Positions 13,778 to 14,535 of a stretch of 14,535 nucleotides of DNA are shown here, in pieces. The stretch's first letter is position 1; every line of letters starts with the position of its first letter. The notes below the pieces were generated by a model. It was not told where the DNA came from, ran no database searches, and saw nothing but the letters and a program-made list of their open reading frames with translations. Both the position numbers and the translations under genes were made by a program. Source of the stretch: Candidatus Hydrogenedentota bacterium (GTDB taxonomy: Bacteria; Hydrogenedentota; Hydrogenedentia; Hydrogenedentales; GCA-2746185); NCBI GenBank assembly GCA_030123645.1, contig JASJYE010000020.1, positions 1 through 14,535 on the forward strand, read 5' to 3'.

Positions 13778-14101
13778 ATGTTCGGGTCTATGGGAATTCA
13801 AGAGCTGATTATCTTGATGATGGTCATCGGGGTGCTCAGCATGACGGGGCTCTGGCCCCGCATCATTCAGGGCCTACGCGAGCTCCGCGGCGAGTCCCCG
13901 CCCGATAGGGACAACTCCGCCCAGGACATGGAGATGTGCTACAGAATTCTGGGGCTGTCGCCGAGCTCGAGTTGGCCCGAGATCGAGAAAGCCTACCGGA
14001 AAAAGGCCCAGATCCACCATCCGGACAAGGGCGGCGATGAAGACGCCATGCGCGTCCTCAACGACGTATACACCAAGCTCAAAAAGGCACGCCGTAAGTA
14101 G
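13778..14101 (+). CDS. TatA-like membrane anchor fused to a J-domain (DnaJ-like co-chaperone)
   Basis: A 107-residue protein in two parts. Residues 1-37 (MFGSMGIQELIILMMVIGVL, then SMTGLWPRIIQGLREL) resemble the N-terminus of TatA/TatB: an MFG..G..EL lead, a short TM helix, a glycine hinge, then a P.....GL amphipathic stretch. The canonical hinge FG reads TG here. After a short polar linker (38-52), residues 53-105 form a J-domain: CYRILGL, KAYRKKAQIHHPDKGGDEDA with the essential HPD at 81-83, and LNDVYTKLKKA. J-domains stimulate Hsp70 (DnaK) ATPase; this one would be anchored at the membrane facing the cytoplasm. No Gly/Phe or zinc-finger region is present. The ATG at 13778 is the only start available because the rhomboid TAG is in frame 10 codons upstream. 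The Shine-Dalgarno is weak. I do not recall this fusion as a described family. Confidence 0.85.
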   Translation: MFGSMGIQELIILMMVIGVLSMTGLWPRIIQGLRELRGESPPDRDNSAQDMEMCYRILGLSPSSSWPEIEKAYRKKAQIHHPDKGGDEDAMRVLNDVYTKLKKARRK

Positions 14102-14535
14102 CCCATCTCCCCCATCCTCCGCTGCGGCACGCTAGATTTTACTAAAGTCGCCGAGCAAAACGGGGACTGTGGCGCTGGTGAAAAAGTCCTTGACGGATGG
14201 CGCCAACTTTTCCCTCTTTCGACCGGGCTTGCCCCGATGACATCCCCCTTGATCCCCCTTCAAAGTGGGAAGGGGTGGCGGCGTAGCCGACGGGGGATGC
14301 CGCGCTTCGCCCATTGTCCGAGCCCAGGGATCGCCCCTCGCTCTCGGGCATCTTTGAATCCCTGCTACGCATGCGTCCACAAGGGCACGATACGAGAAGA
14401 GTCAGAGAGCACCAGCAGAGTTGGTGGCATGAGGAAAGCCTAAAAGGGGCTAAGGGCTTTGGCGGAATCGTTGACTCCACCGACGGAGACAAACATAGGC
14501 GACGTCGATTCTGGCCCAACTGGAAAACGCCGGAA
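14102..14535. other. Intergenic region with no supported gene
   Basis: About 430 nt downstream of the J-protein gene. Open frames on both strands lack recognisable domains and look like translated repeat DNA. It contains a 6-bp inverted repeat (TGGCGC at 14170-14175 with GCGCCA at 14200-14205) followed by a pyrimidine-rich run, too loosely spaced to call a terminator, and the palindromic repeat at 14241-14299. The last 75 nt show no feature that I can name. Confidence 0.5.
14241..14299. repeat. Palindromic dispersed intergenic repeat
   Basis: CATCCCCC (14241-14248) and GGGGGATG (14292-14299) are perfect inverted ends. Inside, CCCCTTC (14255-14261) can pair with GAAGGGG (14269-14275 region), giving a nested hairpin. 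The 'CCCCCTTGATCCCCCTT' type of sequence matches a repeat I recall from many environmental genomes; this is from memory and the copy number here is unknown. No flanking transposase is visible. Confidence 0.5.

Noticed and set aside
14132..14519. Overlapping minus-strand open frames in the last 400 nt
   Set aside because: They run through palindromic repeat DNA, overlap each other in different frames and carry no recognised domain.

Overview
The window looks like chromosomal DNA from an uncultured, GC-rich, diderm environmental bacterium. It carries an RND pump with a periplasmic adaptor, a c-type cytochrome/copper-monooxygenase protein with an export signal, bacterial-type signal peptidase and rhomboid genes, and several dispersed intergenic repeat types of the kind seen in Planctomycetota, Hydrogenedentota and Acidobacteriota-like genomes. 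The phylum assignment is an inference; there is no rRNA or other marker gene here. There is no CRISPR array, tRNA, rRNA, phage gene or transposase.

Layout. (1) 1-1610: a GIY-YIG nuclease gene (236-1060) bracketed by two dispersed-repeat modules, then a decayed C-terminal remnant of a redoxin-family gene on the minus strand that still has its own terminator. (2) 1618-3760: an exported cytochrome c/PHM-like copper protein, convergent with an acyl-ACP thioesterase and separated from it by a strong terminator. (3) 3950-5752: a promoter, an 84-residue exported small membrane protein of unknown function, and a REC-PAS-GGDEF diguanylate cyclase response regulator. (4) 5785-10983 on the minus strand: a marR-adaptor-RND pump operon. 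It has a near-consensus promoter and a perfect 13-bp palindrome just downstream of it, as expected for MarR autorepression. The adaptor and pump genes overlap by one base (TAGTG). The marR-adaptor junction is a run of TAAN tetranucleotides with no Shine-Dalgarno. (5) 11317-14101 on the plus strand: an exported TPR protein, signal peptidase I, a rhomboid protease and a small protein that joins a TatA-like N-terminal membrane anchor to a J-domain. (6) 14102-14535: no gene seen, with another dispersed palindromic repeat.

The most unusual item is the last gene, a TatA-like/J-domain fusion. It lies 30 nt behind the rhomboid gene and in the same reading frame. In Providencia stuartii the rhomboid AarA activates TatA by cleavage, so a rhomboid next to a TatA-like J-protein suggests a membrane-anchored co-chaperone tied to intramembrane proteolysis. 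That link is a hypothesis from context. The second theme is the exported copper/heme protein, which has all six candidate PHM-type copper ligands and whose divergent redoxin neighbour has been lost.
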